This document shows positions 8,358 to 17,464 of a DNA stretch of 64,000 nucleotides, piece by piece (position 1 is the stretch's first letter; every line of letters starts with the position of its first letter). The notes under the pieces were generated by a model. That model saw only the letters and a program-made list of their open reading frames with translations. It was not told the DNA's origin and did no database searches. A program made the translations under genes and the position numbers. The DNA is from an uncultured Lachnospiraceae bacterium. Lineage in GTDB: Bacteria; Bacillota; Clostridia; Lachnospirales; Lachnospiraceae. The stretch lies in the NCBI GenBank assembly GCA_944383265.1, contig CALWOX010000008.1:1-64000 (forward strand), in the 5' to 3' direction.

Positions 8358-10856
8358 TCAAATAAGCTCTGCATCCTTGAATGCCTTCACAAGTCTTTCC
8401 GCTGTCATGGGTGCTTCATTCATTGCAACTCCGGTAGCATTTAATATGGCATTCCTTATGGCAGGAGCGACAGGTATGGCGGGGGGCTCTCCCAACGCCT
8501 TGTTTCCGTAAGGCCCCGAAGGATCGTCAAGCTGAATAAAGCTCACCTTGAGGTCGGGAGTGTCCGCAGCTGTAGGTATCTTGTAATCCAAAAGATTGTT
8601 GTTGTAGGGCTTTCCTGTTTTTTCATCTATAAGGAGCTCCTCCGAAAGGCCGAATCCGAGGCTCATGCTCATTCCTCCGTGTACCTGCGCCTCGGCAAGC
8701 TTGGGATTTATGAGTATTCCCGAATCATGGACGTTAATGACCTCCTTTACAGTGACCTTTCCCAGAGGCATATCGACCTCTATGTCCGCAAAACAGCAGC
8801 CTGATGCAAAGGTGTTTTCTTTGCAGTGGTTTGTGACCTCTGCCGTGATATGCTGAGAGCGGTCGAGAGAATAGAAGGATGTATCCGCAAGCACTGAAAG
8901 CTCGAATAGCTTCCTTTCTTCAAAACCGAATGCTTCGTCATGGCCTGATGTATTAGTGGTGTCATTATTTACAGCGCCATGATCTACAGCATCCTTATTT
9001 ATAACTATGCAGTCATTTTCTATATCAAGCATACTTCTCGAAATATCCTTGTCCTCGGATAATCCGAGCTTTGCCTTAAGCTTTTCTTTTGCTTCTTTTA
9101 CGATTTCAGCATAAATTGTCTTTGAAATATCCGGAATTTCGTTTACGAGCATATATTCGGCATATTCAAGGATGCGCTCCCTGAAAAGCTCTCCGCACTT
9201 TTTACATGCCTTTCCCGAAACATAGGTCTGCCTTGATGCATAGGCTCCTGTGTCAAAGGGTGTGACGTCCGTATCCTGAGTCGATACTACGTATATTTTG
9301 TCAAAGCTTATGCCTGTGGTCTCTGCTGCCATCTGAGTAAATACAGTGTCCGCTCCCTGACCTATCTCCGTGGCTCCCATTATAAGCTGCATGGAGCCGT
9401 CCTGGTTGAGGACCATCCTGCATGATGCGGTCTCAAGGGATATAGGGTGAACGCCTGTCTTATAGCAGAATATAGCCATACCGACACCTCTTCTGATATG
9501 GCCCTTCTGATTTTTGTAGGCAGCTCTCTTTTCATCCCACTTTATCTGCTTACGGCCTTCCTCTATACATTTTTTGAGGCCGTAGGTGAGAAACGGTATC
9601 TTTGTTCCGGGATCCACAAAGCCCTCCTTCATACAGCTCTCAAGCCTGAAGTCACAGGGGTCCTTTCCCGTGATCTGACATATATCATCCGCCAGGCACT
9701 CCGTAAACCATATGGACTGGGGTATTCCGTAGGCTCTCATTGCTCCCGCAGTTGGAGAAGAGGTATATACTGTGGCGCAGTCCACCTCGCAGCCCAGCTC
9801 GTCCGCATAGAGATCCTTAAATACTGTTCCGCAATTGGCGCATATAGCATGTCCGTGGGAAGCATATGCCCCATTATTTGCATAGGCCTCAAGCTTTCTC
9901 GCAAGAAGCCTTCCGTCTCTTGTAAAGAGGGCGCGGCACCTTCCCTCTATGGCATGTCTTGTCCTTGTGCAGGAGATGGTCTCCTCACGGCTTATCTCAA
10001 GGCGCACAGGCCTTCCTCCCACCTGCATGGAAAGGAATGCGTTTAGCGGCTCGTAGAGGACGTCCTGCTTATTTCCGAATCCGCCTCCTATATATGGCTT
10101 TACTATCCTTATCCTTCCCGCAGGTACTCCCAGAGCCATTGCAGTGCAGAGCTTTACTATATGGGGTATCTGTGTGGAGCAGGTTATGGTTATCTTTCCG
10201 TTTTGATCCACATATGCCCATGATACAGGAAGCTCAAGATGGCAGTGAGATATCCTCGGGGTATTATAGGTGCGCTCGATAACATTTACATTTTCCTCAC
10301 CATATTTTTCCACCGCCTCGTCATAGGCCTTTTCAAAGCTGAAGTCAGCTCCTCCCATAGTCATATGGGACTTTACTATTATGTTGTCCTTCCTCAGGTC
10401 CTCATGAAGAGGAGTCGCCCCCTCGGCGAGAGCCTTCTCCACTGTAACTATGGGCTCGTACTCCTCGTACTCCACCTTTATGAGCCTTACAGCTCTCGCA
10501 GCTGCGACCTCGTCTTCCGCAACTACAGCGGCTATATCATCTCCGTAAAATCTGACTCTCCTGTTAAGTATCTTTCTGTCGCATATATCCTGATGTGCCT
10601 TCTCCACGCTCCAGGGATGCCCCGCTGTGGGAAACTGACAATCAGGCACGTCAAAGCATGTGACTATCTTTGTAACTCCGGGGACTTTAAGAGCCTCTGT
10701 GAGATCAAAGCTCTTTACGACTCCGTTTGCTATTTCAGAATGCAAAACCCTTGCGTGAAGTATGCCCTTGGGTTCAAGGTCAGCAGTATAACGTGCTTCA
10801 CCTGTAACCTTTCCGTAAGCATCAACTCGCGTAAGCTCCTTGCCGACAACCTTCAT
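8358..10856 (-). CDS. xdhA: Xanthine dehydrogenase molybdenum-binding subunit
   Basis: Large catalytic subunit (832 residues) that hydroxylates hypoxanthine or xanthine at a molybdopterin centre. The a/b hammerhead domain is at the N-terminus (VTGEARYTADL), followed by cofactor-binding segments including GGGFGNKQD near 260, MRAYGIPQ near 370, a Gln-Gly motif (TEIGQGADTVF) near 500 and ASRQTYVSG near 540. The catalytic Glu is in LGEPPAIPVAPA near 790. GAGGAG precedes the ATG. The gene follows guanine deaminase by about 105 bases with no clear terminator, so it may share its transcript. YqeB, encoded upstream, suggests that this enzyme may be of the type with a labile selenium on molybdenum; that is inferred from context and not visible in the subunit itself. 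Confidence 0.95.
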   Translation of the reverse strand: MKVVGKELTRVDAYGKVTGEARYTADLEPKGILHARVLHSEIANGVVKSFDLTEALKVPGVTKIVTCFDVPDCQFPTAGHPWSVEKAHQDICDRKILNRRVRFYGDDIAAVVAEDEVAAARAVRLIKVEYEEYEPIVTVEKALAEGATPLHEDLRKDNIIVKSHMTMGGADFSFEKAYDEAVEKYGEENVNVIERTYNTPRISHCHLELPVSWAYVDQNGKITITCSTQIPHIVKLCTAMALGVPAGRIRIVKPYIGGGFGNKQDVLYEPLNAFLSMQVGGRPVRLEISREETISCTRTRHAIEGRCRALFTRDGRLLARKLEAYANNGAYASHGHAICANCGTVFKDLYADELGCEVDCATVYTSSPTAGAMRAYGIPQSIWFTECLADDICQITGKDPCDFRLESCMKEGFVDPGTKIPFLTYGLKKCIEEGRKQIKWDEKRAAYKNQKGHIRRGVGMAIFCYKTGVHPISLETASCRMVLNQDGSMQLIMGATEIGQGADTVFTQMAAETTGISFDKIYVVSTQDTDVTPFDTGAYASRQTYVSGKACKKCGELFRERILEYAEYMLVNEIPDISKTIYAEIVKEAKEKLKAKLGLSEDKDISRSMLDIENDCIVINKDAVDHGAVNNDTTNTSGHDEAFGFEERKLFELSVLADTSFYSLDRSQHITAEVTNHCKENTFASGCCFADIEVDMPLGKVTVKEVINVHDSGILINPKLAEAQVHGGMSMSLGFGLSEELLIDEKTGKPYNNNLLDYKIPTAADTPDLKVSFIQLDDPSGPYGNKALGEPPAIPVAPAIRNAILNATGVAMNEAPMTAERLVKAFKDAELI

Positions 10857-10962
10857 TTGGTTCTCCTCTTAATTATATAGTAGTAGTGTTTACAGACCCT
10901 CTCCAAGGTCCTTCAATATGAAATCTGTTTATGTGAACTGAATTATTAAAATGGCGAAGCTG

Positions 10963-12255
10963 TTAGAACAGCATTTCTCCCGCCACAAACTTGTGCTCTA
11001 CAGGCATTTCGCCTGAGATATACACATATCTTTCAAGCCTTTCGCAGAGACTTAAGTCCGAGAGCACTGTGGGGATATTATCCTCCGAAAGCACTACAGC
11101 GTCAAGCTCGAATCCTTCCCTAAAGCTTCCTGCCTTTCCGAAGAACGCGCCTCCGCCCTCTGTGGCAAGATAAAAGGCTTCGGGGAATGTCAGAGGCTTT
11201 TTGGTATCGTCCACAAGCCTCCAATAGAGCTTTGACACCTGAATGGCATCTGTCATTATCCTCATGACGGAAAGGGTGGTGCCGCCCGCCACATCTGTGG
11301 CAAGGCCTAAATTAAGCCCCGCCTCCATGAATTTTCTTACAGGGGCTATGCCTGAGGCGATGTTGCTGTTTGATGAGGGGCTGTGGGCCACAAAGACTCC
11401 GTTTTTCTTCATAAGCCCTATCTCCTCATCCGATGACCATACGCAGTGCGCCATGACAGTCTTGTTTCCTTCACCTCCGAAGCAATTAAATCGGTCATAG
11501 GCATCACCGTAAAAGCGCGCATCCGGACAAAGCTCTCCGACCCACTCTATCTCTCCTTTGTTTTCAGAAAGGTGAGACTGCAGAGCTATGCCGGTGTCCT
11601 TTATTATCTCTCCAAGCCTTGTCATAAGCTCGTCCGTACAGGAGGGGATGAATCTGGGAGTTAGTATGGGAAGTACATTCTTATATCCCTTTTTCCCGGT
11701 ATCCTCAAGCCACGAAAGCGTGTTCCTGTAGGATTCCCCCGTGCTCTCCCTAAGGGTGTCCGGAGAATTCCTGTCCATGTTTACCTTACCTATATATGCC
11801 TTTAATCCGCTCTCCTCCACCATGTCCATAAGTATTTCCGTGGCCTCCACATGAATCGTGGAAAAAGCGCAAAATCTTGTTGTGGATGTCTTTTTTATGT
11901 CATTTACAAAAATCTCGTATGCCCTTTTCGCATAGTCCGAATCCTTATATCTCGATTCCTCCGGGAAAGTATGGAAATTAAGCCAATCTATAAGCTCCAT
12001 GTCGGTCCATATTCCTCTGTAGGCATACTGGGGAGCATGGATATGAAGGTCTGTGAGTCCCGGAATGACAAGCTTCCCGCTGTAATCAATTAAATCACAG
12101 TCCCTGTATATTTCGGGAATTTCCTCAAGGCTTTCGTATACGCCCCCGGAGATTCCGTCCTTACATATAAGGTAACCGTCCTTAACCGCAAGCAGCTTCT
12201 CCGGAGTATCGCTGTATATGATATCTCCCTTTATGATAAAGCTTTTATTTTTCAT
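10963..12255 (-). CDS. guaD: Guanine deaminase (amidohydrolase family)
   Basis: Deaminates guanine to xanthine, feeding the xanthine dehydrogenase encoded downstream. The protein is 430 residues from the ATG at 12255, which has GGGAGGAAG upstream. Metal ligands fit the family: HxH in GLTDLHIHAPQYAYRG near 65, His in LQSHLSENKGEIEW near 220, HC in VMAHCVWSSDEE near 255 and the Asp in LGLATDVAGG near 310. The guanine-deaminase type is favoured over other amidohydrolases by LHIHAPQYAYRGIWTDMEL and WLNFHTFPEE. The start overlaps the yqeB stop as ATGA, so both are translated together. Confidence 0.9.
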   Translation of the reverse strand: MKNKSFIIKGDIIYSDTPEKLLAVKDGYLICKDGISGGVYESLEEIPEIYRDCDLIDYSGKLVIPGLTDLHIHAPQYAYRGIWTDMELIDWLNFHTFPEESRYKDSDYAKRAYEIFVNDIKKTSTTRFCAFSTIHVEATEILMDMVEESGLKAYIGKVNMDRNSPDTLRESTGESYRNTLSWLEDTGKKGYKNVLPILTPRFIPSCTDELMTRLGEIIKDTGIALQSHLSENKGEIEWVGELCPDARFYGDAYDRFNCFGGEGNKTVMAHCVWSSDEEIGLMKKNGVFVAHSPSSNSNIASGIAPVRKFMEAGLNLGLATDVAGGTTLSVMRIMTDAIQVSKLYWRLVDDTKKPLTFPEAFYLATEGGGAFFGKAGSFREGFELDAVVLSEDNIPTVLSDLSLCERLERYVYISGEMPVEHKFVAGEMLF

Positions 12256-13088
12256 TCTTCCTCCCGATTTATTTTTTTTTTGTTTGCAAGGTACATTATA
12301 GCACACAGCACGCTTCCGCCGAGGCTCCTTGCCTTATCGGAAATGGTAAAGCAGTTGTCATGTTCCTCTGTCCTTGCGTCTATATCCGCTATCTTAAAGC
12401 CTGCTGTCACAGGATAGCCGTCTCTTATAAGGCCTCTCAAAAGCCCTGTAAAGGTCGCTCTGACAGGATGCTCCATACCGCTCTCATCCCTTATGACCGC
12501 TATCGTATCGCCTTCCTTTACCACATCTCCTATAGCAGCTCTGTTATAAAGTATGCCCTTATGCTCGGCATGTATGACTCTGTCGGAGGAATGCCCTGCA
12601 ATAAGCCCCGGAACGCCTGTATTCGGGATAGCACTTCCCGTCTCATACATACGTCCAAGATTGTGTCCTCGCATAGTTTCTATGACTATATCGGCATCCC
12701 GTCCCGCCTCAAAGCCCGGGCCGAGGGCTATTACTATGTCCGCCATGTCTCTGTTCGTTCCGAGATTTTTCTTTGCAAGTATGGCGTCCACAAGGGCATA
12801 GGGCCTTATGTGTTCAAGTATATCGCAGGCCTTGTCATTAAGCATTGCCACATTTCCCTTTTCATTTTCTGAAAGAGCCTCATTTACATCGGAACAAAGA
12901 ACGCATTTTATCCCTTCTATCTCAGAGCTTCCCTCGTACACTGCCTCGCAAAAGGAGACTGTTCGTCTTATGGCGGAAGGCATTTCGGTCTCAAGGGAAA
13001 TGACCTTAAATCCCGCCTTGAAAAGTACATATATGACACCTGTGGCGAGATCTCCTCCGCCCCTTACGATTACCGTTTTCTTATCCAT
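12252..13088 (-). CDS. yqeB: Selenium-dependent molybdenum hydroxylase accessory protein YqeB
   Basis: A 278-residue member of the YqeB (EF2563-type) family, which by comparative genomics is tied to molybdenum hydroxylases that need selenium. The N-terminus holds a Rossmann-like start, VIVRGGGDLATGVIYVLFKAG, and the family features ALGPGFEAGRDADIVIETMRG and NTGVPGLIAGHSSDRVIHA follow. The second ATG (13088) is preferred because GGAG lies about nine bases before it. It sits between adenine deaminase and guanine deaminase and overlaps the latter. The family's biochemical role is not settled in what I know; maturation or cofactor handling of the hydroxylase is the usual inference. Other expected partners (SelD, YqeC, MocA-like) are not in the window. 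Confidence 0.9.
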   Translation of the reverse strand: MDKKTVIVRGGGDLATGVIYVLFKAGFKVISLETEMPSAIRRTVSFCEAVYEGSSEIEGIKCVLCSDVNEALSENEKGNVAMLNDKACDILEHIRPYALVDAILAKKNLGTNRDMADIVIALGPGFEAGRDADIVIETMRGHNLGRMYETGSAIPNTGVPGLIAGHSSDRVIHAEHKGILYNRAAIGDVVKEGDTIAVIRDESGMEHPVRATFTGLLRGLIRDGYPVTAGFKIADIDARTEEHDNCFTISDKARSLGGSVLCAIMYLANKKKINREEE

Positions 13089-13148
13089 TGCTGTCATCTC
13101 CTATCGTAATAGATTTCAGGTATGCTTCTGAATACCATTTATATCCGG

Positions 13149-14849
13149 TTATTCTATAAGCTCATTTTTCACCGTATCCAAAAGGCCTCTCGGCGTTATC
13201 CTTATTTCGGGAATGACAGGAAGAGCCAAAAATGACAATGTGATGAAGGGATCGATATCATCAGGGATCCCCATTGAATGGGCCTTTTTTATCATCCTTT
13301 TGAGCTTTTTATTTACCTTTTCAAATCCCTCGTCTGACATAAGTCCCATTATAGGCAGCGGCAAGGTATCAAACACTTTTCCGTCTGAGACAAGGCTGTA
13401 GCCTCCCTGAGCGGATATAACAGCGTTTACCGCCATAGCCATGTCCCTATCATTATCTCCCACGACTATTATATTGTGTGAATCATGGGATACGCTTGAT
13501 GCTACAGCACCGTTTTGTATCCCATAATGCGAGCATATGCCTGTTCCGATCTTTCCGGTGCCCTTATGCCGCTCTATTGCCGCTATCTTATTAAGGCCGT
13601 TTACGGGAATATAATTATCCGTATTTCCTATAGTCTTTATCTTGTGCTTTGTAGTGATCTGAGAAGGGTCAAGCTCTATGATATGAGCTCTCTTTTCTGT
13701 TATAGGAAGGACAAAGTCCTCCGCTTCCTTTTTGCCAAGCCTTACAGTTTCCTTCAATTCTTTCGGACATGAACTTACAACAGGCTTCTTTTTCGAATCT
13801 ATTATTTTACCTTTGAAAAAAACTGAGGAAACATTCATTTTCTCAAGGCTTCCGACCACCACCATATCAGCCTGATATCCGGGAGCCAGGGCTCCTAAAT
13901 GCTTGAGCCCGTAGCAGCGTGCCGTATTTATCGTAGCCATTTTTATCGCCTTCATAGGAGAAAGTCCGAGCCTTATGGCCTTTCTTATGTTGAAGTTTAT
14001 ATGTCCGTCTCTCAATATATCTTCAACGTGCTTGTCATCCGTACAGAAGGAAAAGCAATCAACAGGGGTGTCGTTCTTTACTATCCCTTTTACTATAGCC
14101 TCAAGGTTTTTGGCGGCGCTTCCTTCTCTTATGTGGACATGTATTCCTCTTCTTATCTCCTCAAGAGCATACTCATATGTGGTACACTCATGGTCTGTAT
14201 TTATTCCTGAAAGCGCGTAAACAGACAGCTCTCTTGACGGAAGATAGGGTGCATGTCCGTCTTTATTCATCCCCTCAAAAAGCTCAAGCTTTTCATGAAG
14301 CCTTCGATCTCCCGTAACAACGCCCTTTGCATCCATTACCTCGCCCAAGCCCAATATTCTCGGATTATTCAGATAGGGCTTCATTTTTTCTGCAGTAAGA
14401 TCGCAGCCGTTGTCGTCAAATTCAGTTGCGGGAACACAGGAGGGAAGCATCAGGTAAACATTTGCCGGGGAATCCTTTGTCTGCTCAAGTATATAGTCGA
14501 TTCCCTCGGTGCCCGATACATTTGCCGCCTCATGGGGATCCGCTATAAAGGTCGTCGTTCCGCAGGCTGCAGCCATAGCCACAAGCTCACTCGGAGTCAC
14601 CATGGTTGACTCAAAATGCAGATGGGCGTCAATAAAGCCCGGGAGCAGATACTTTCCCTTAAGGTCTATCTCTCTTTTACCCTCATAATAGGTCCCTATT
14701 CCTGCTATAATTCCGTCGCATACAGCCACATCCGCCTTGTGTATCTCCTCGGTAAACACATCTGCCACCCTCGCATTTTTAAAGACAAGATCAGCCTTCT
14801 CCTTGCCGAGAGTGACCTGAGATATCTTTAAAAACCTCTCATAATCCAT
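13149..14849 (-). CDS. ade: Adenine deaminase
   Basis: Converts adenine to hypoxanthine and ammonia, the entry step for adenine in purine salvage or breakdown. The 566-residue length is normal for the bacterial Ade family. Metal-site motifs are visible: PGFIDAHLHFESTM near 69-82, GTTTFIADPHEAANV near 96-110, GLGEVMDAKGV near 162 and the FCTDDKH motif near 270. The C-terminal adenine-deaminase domain includes GAVASSVSHDSHNIIVVG near 425. GGGGAGG precedes ATG at 14849. It heads the run ade, yqeB, guaD, xdhABC, all on the minus strand, with a 60-base gap to yqeB. Confidence 0.97.
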   Translation of the reverse strand: MDYERFLKISQVTLGKEKADLVFKNARVADVFTEEIHKADVAVCDGIIAGIGTYYEGKREIDLKGKYLLPGFIDAHLHFESTMVTPSELVAMAAACGTTTFIADPHEAANVSGTEGIDYILEQTKDSPANVYLMLPSCVPATEFDDNGCDLTAEKMKPYLNNPRILGLGEVMDAKGVVTGDRRLHEKLELFEGMNKDGHAPYLPSRELSVYALSGINTDHECTTYEYALEEIRRGIHVHIREGSAAKNLEAIVKGIVKNDTPVDCFSFCTDDKHVEDILRDGHINFNIRKAIRLGLSPMKAIKMATINTARCYGLKHLGALAPGYQADMVVVGSLEKMNVSSVFFKGKIIDSKKKPVVSSCPKELKETVRLGKKEAEDFVLPITEKRAHIIELDPSQITTKHKIKTIGNTDNYIPVNGLNKIAAIERHKGTGKIGTGICSHYGIQNGAVASSVSHDSHNIIVVGDNDRDMAMAVNAVISAQGGYSLVSDGKVFDTLPLPIMGLMSDEGFEKVNKKLKRMIKKAHSMGIPDDIDPFITLSFLALPVIPEIRITPRGLLDTVKNELIE

Positions 14850-14865
14850 GATATACCTCCCCTCA

Positions 14866-15513
14866 TTATAGTATTTTCCCGTGCTTTATAATATTTGAGC
14901 TCCAACTCATAAGCGCCCCGGACATCCTGTCAAAATCTTCCGAAAAATCCCCTTCACATTCAAGTATCCTTCTGTCATCTCCGGAAAGTATTTCCGCAAG
15001 TCTTTTCTTTTCTCTTATGTATACCCCTGTCTCAACGCAGAGCTTTGCTTTAAGCACAATGACCGCAGTTTTATAGAGTCCTTTAAGGATTTCAGGGCTT
15101 TTTTCATGCAAGGCATTATGAACACACATATGGTAAATATCACAAGCGCCTCTGTGCATAAGCCTTATGGCGTCATTGTCTGTGATCTTATCCTTTATAA
15201 AATCAAGACTTCCATATAGTGACAGCGTATCATTGTAAAACTGAAAGAGATCGGCTCCGTCCCAAAGAAGAAGTTCATTCATGCCGGAAACAAATCCGCA
15301 TATCTTATCTCTGTCACAAAGCTCTGATATTGCTCTGTCATAAAGCTTAAGGTCCTCATAGGAGAAGCTGTCAAGTATCATTACCACATCTATATCGCTC
15401 TCCGGTGTTGCCTCTCCCCTTGCAACGCTTCCCTGTATACCTATAAAAACCACTCTGCTTCCAAACACTGAAAGCATACTGTCCCTGTACTCACGAAGCC
15501 AAGCCTCACGCAT
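14866..15513 (-). CDS. Nucleotidyltransferase-domain protein
   Basis: A 215-residue protein with the polymerase-beta-like signature GSVARGEATPESDIDVV near residues 28-45 (G-S-x-A-R-G then D-x-D, metal-binding Asp residues kept). The C-terminal half is mainly helical and resembles the helical domain of kanamycin nucleotidyltransferase/HEPN-type proteins (YKTAVIVLKAKLCVETGVY). It could transfer a nucleotide to a small molecule, protein or RNA; the substrate cannot be told. It ends 16 bases before ade and may share its transcript. No separate HEPN toxin partner is adjacent, so a toxin-antitoxin pair is not supported. Confidence 0.75.
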   Translation of the reverse strand: MREAWLREYRDSMLSVFGSRVVFIGIQGSVARGEATPESDIDVVMILDSFSYEDLKLYDRAISELCDRDKICGFVSGMNELLLWDGADLFQFYNDTLSLYGSLDFIKDKITDNDAIRLMHRGACDIYHMCVHNALHEKSPEILKGLYKTAVIVLKAKLCVETGVYIREKKRLAEILSGDDRRILECEGDFSEDFDRMSGALMSWSSNIIKHGKIL

Positions 15514-15649
15514 ATTTTCCTCCTTATAAAATATATCCTGTTATCACAAATGAAGCTCATCTCCGTTAGCTGAAATCGCTATGCTTCGGGTCATAAGCTG
15601 TAGTTAAAATTATTATAACCTGAGCTCTGTAAAAAGTCATCTTGAATTA

Positions 15650-15690
15650 AAAAAGAAGCTGACACTATTATCAGCTTCTCAAAAAAGATT
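15650..15690 (-). terminator. Terminator after the M18 aminopeptidase gene
   Basis: GAAGCTGA (15655-15662) and TCAGCTTC (15671-15678) pair perfectly. On the minus strand the hairpin is followed by T-rich sequence, and A/T runs on both sides would allow two-way use. The rest of 15514-15650 holds no gene that I can see. Confidence 0.75.
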
Positions 15691-15700
15691 TTATTGTTTT

Positions 15701-16990
15701 TTATTCAAAGAACTCCTTCACGGCCTTTACCATGTACTCGGTATCCTTCACTCCCGCCGTCTCATAGGGTGAATGCATTGCAAGCTGAGGAAGTCCTATA
15801 TCCACGCTCTTTAATGCGACCTTGGTATTTGAAATGTTTCCGAGGGTAGAGCCGCCGAGCATATCGGAGCGGTTCACAAATACCTGGAATGGAACCCCCG
15901 CCCTCATGCAAAGCTCCTTGAAGAAGGCTGCCGAATATCCGTCAGTGCAGTACTTCTGCTGAGCATTGAACTTTATAACTATTCCCTCATTTATATAAGG
16001 CCTGTTGGTAGGATCCGTGTACTCCGCATGGTTAGGATGCACGGCGTGAGCATTGTCCGCTGAAAGCATTATTCCCTCGGAGAGCATTCTGAGGTAGTCC
16101 TCGTAGTCGGCCTTTATTCCGCTGCATATGCGCATCAATACGTCGTACAGGAAGGTTGAGCCTGCTCCCTGCCTCGTCGCACTTCCGACCTCCTCGTTGT
16201 CGAAAATACAGCATATGCTTATATGCTTCTTTTTGTCTCCCTCAAGGAAGCCTGTAAGGGTGCTGTAGGCGCACTGCAGATCGTCAAGCTTCGGGGATGA
16301 TACGAATTCCTCATCCGCTCCCCATATGCTTCCCTTGCAGCGATTGTAAAGGTAAAGGTCATGGCTTAAAATATCCTCCTCCTTTACCCCCGCACTCTCA
16401 GCGATGAGCTTCATGAATCTTCCCTTCTCGCCTCCTGCGGCAAAAAGAGGAAGCATATCGGTCTGAGGATCGAACTTATATCCGTCATTTACATTTCTGT
16501 TCATGTGTATAGCCACGTTGGGGATGATAAGGAGATCCCTGTCTACATTTACCTTGATCTCTTTTATCGCGGCTCCTGAGTGCTCTCCGCCCTCATTATC
16601 CGCCTTTACAAAAATACGTCCCGCCACTGAAAGAGGCCTGTCGAGCCAGGGGGAGCATATCATTCCTCCGTATTTTTCCGTGTTGAGCTTTATATATTTG
16701 CTCTCCACGGAGATCTCAGGATTCTCCTTTATCTTAAAGGTAGGCGAGTCAGAGTGTGCCGCTGTTATCCTTACCGAAAGCTCAGGATCCTTCGGAATAT
16801 AGAAGGCTATTATCGATGAGCTGTTTCTTGTGACATAATATCCTCCCTCGGAAAGCTCCCATCTGTCCTTTTCCTTAAGCTCCTTAAAGCCCTTTTCCCT
16901 AAGCCTTCTAGCCGCCTCGTCGATTGCATGAAAGCAGCTGGGGCTGTTCTCTATAAAGCTTAAAAGATCCTTAGTTGTCTCCTTGTACAT
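15701..16990 (-). CDS. apeB: M18-family aminopeptidase
   Basis: Zinc aminopeptidase that removes N-terminal residues, typically acidic or neutral ones, from peptides in the cytoplasm. The 429-residue length is normal. Co-catalytic metal ligands are recognisable: HSDSPTFK near 79, the Asp in FVSSPKLDDLQCAYS near 235, DNEEVGSATRQGAGS near 265-280, and the final His in LAMHSPYETAG near 405. GGAGG precedes ATG at 16990. The gene is single, with its own terminator, but lies next to the peptide uptake operon and is probably part of the same peptide-using physiology. Confidence 0.95.
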   Translation of the reverse strand: MYKETTKDLLSFIENSPSCFHAIDEAARRLREKGFKELKEKDRWELSEGGYYVTRNSSSIIAFYIPKDPELSVRITAAHSDSPTFKIKENPEISVESKYIKLNTEKYGGMICSPWLDRPLSVAGRIFVKADNEGGEHSGAAIKEIKVNVDRDLLIIPNVAIHMNRNVNDGYKFDPQTDMLPLFAAGGEKGRFMKLIAESAGVKEEDILSHDLYLYNRCKGSIWGADEEFVSSPKLDDLQCAYSTLTGFLEGDKKKHISICCIFDNEEVGSATRQGAGSTFLYDVLMRICSGIKADYEDYLRMLSEGIMLSADNAHAVHPNHAEYTDPTNRPYINEGIVIKFNAQQKYCTDGYSAAFFKELCMRAGVPFQVFVNRSDMLGGSTLGNISNTKVALKSVDIGLPQLAMHSPYETAGVKDTEYMVKAVKEFFE

Positions 16991-17173
16991 GTTTTTCCTC
17001 CGTTAAGTCGTCATTTTCAGAAAATAATATATCAATATGCATATAAAACTATGCCTATAGCTTATATAAGTTATTATATCAAAAAATTGTTTTTTATAGC
17101 TATATAATATATGCCGTTTATATATCATATATTTTGATATGCATTTGTGCAAGCAAGCCGGTTTGTTTAAGTC

Positions 17174-17335
17174 CTACATTACCTCATACAGGCGTATTGC
17201 AGCCCCAAGCTCTATCAGCTTTCCTTCCCTGTCAAGGCTGCATCCGAGCGTCGACTCTATCTTTTTTATTCTGTAAAAAAGCGTATTTCTGTGCAGATAG
17301 AGCTCCTTTGCTAAAAAATCCGAAATTTCAGACAT
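17174..17335 (-). pseudogene. Fragment of a PucR/CdaR-type regulator (C-terminal helix-turn-helix only)
   Basis: About 53 residues remain. They match the C-terminal helix-turn-helix of PucR-family regulators: LAKELYLHRNTLFYRIKKIE, followed by the usual short tail with LGAAIRLYEVM. The rest of the protein (normally 400-550 residues) is gone, and the sequence runs straight into the terminator of the neighbouring operon. No ribosome site precedes the remaining frame. PucR proteins control purine catabolism in Bacillus, and this fragment lies upstream of a purine gene block, so it may be the relic of the local regulator. It is almost surely non-functional. Confidence 0.75.
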
Positions 17336-17339
17336 AAAA

Positions 17340-17391
17340 AAGGTGAAAATCCGCATTGCCTGAACATTTTGGCAGTGCGAATCTTCACCTT
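17340..17391 (-). terminator. Terminator of the peptide uptake/racemase operon
   Basis: Arms at 17340-17360 and 17371-17391 match at 18 of 21 positions around a 10-base loop. On the minus strand the hairpin is followed by seven T bases. It ends the operon that begins with the peptide-binding protein at 25.85 kb. Confidence 0.8.
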
Positions 17392-17464
17392 ATCTTTCGG
17401 TCGTTCTTATATTATAGTTATAATTATGCTTGGTTACATTTATACAAGACGCTTATATACTTAA

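Noticed and set aside
8358-10856. Selenocysteine codon in the hydroxylase
   Set aside because: No in-frame TGA occurs in the large subunit; selenium in this enzyme class is a labile cofactor and not a selenocysteine residue.
14866-15513. MNT/HEPN toxin-antitoxin pair
   Set aside because: Only one nucleotidyltransferase gene is present, with its own helical domain; no separate HEPN gene lies next to it.
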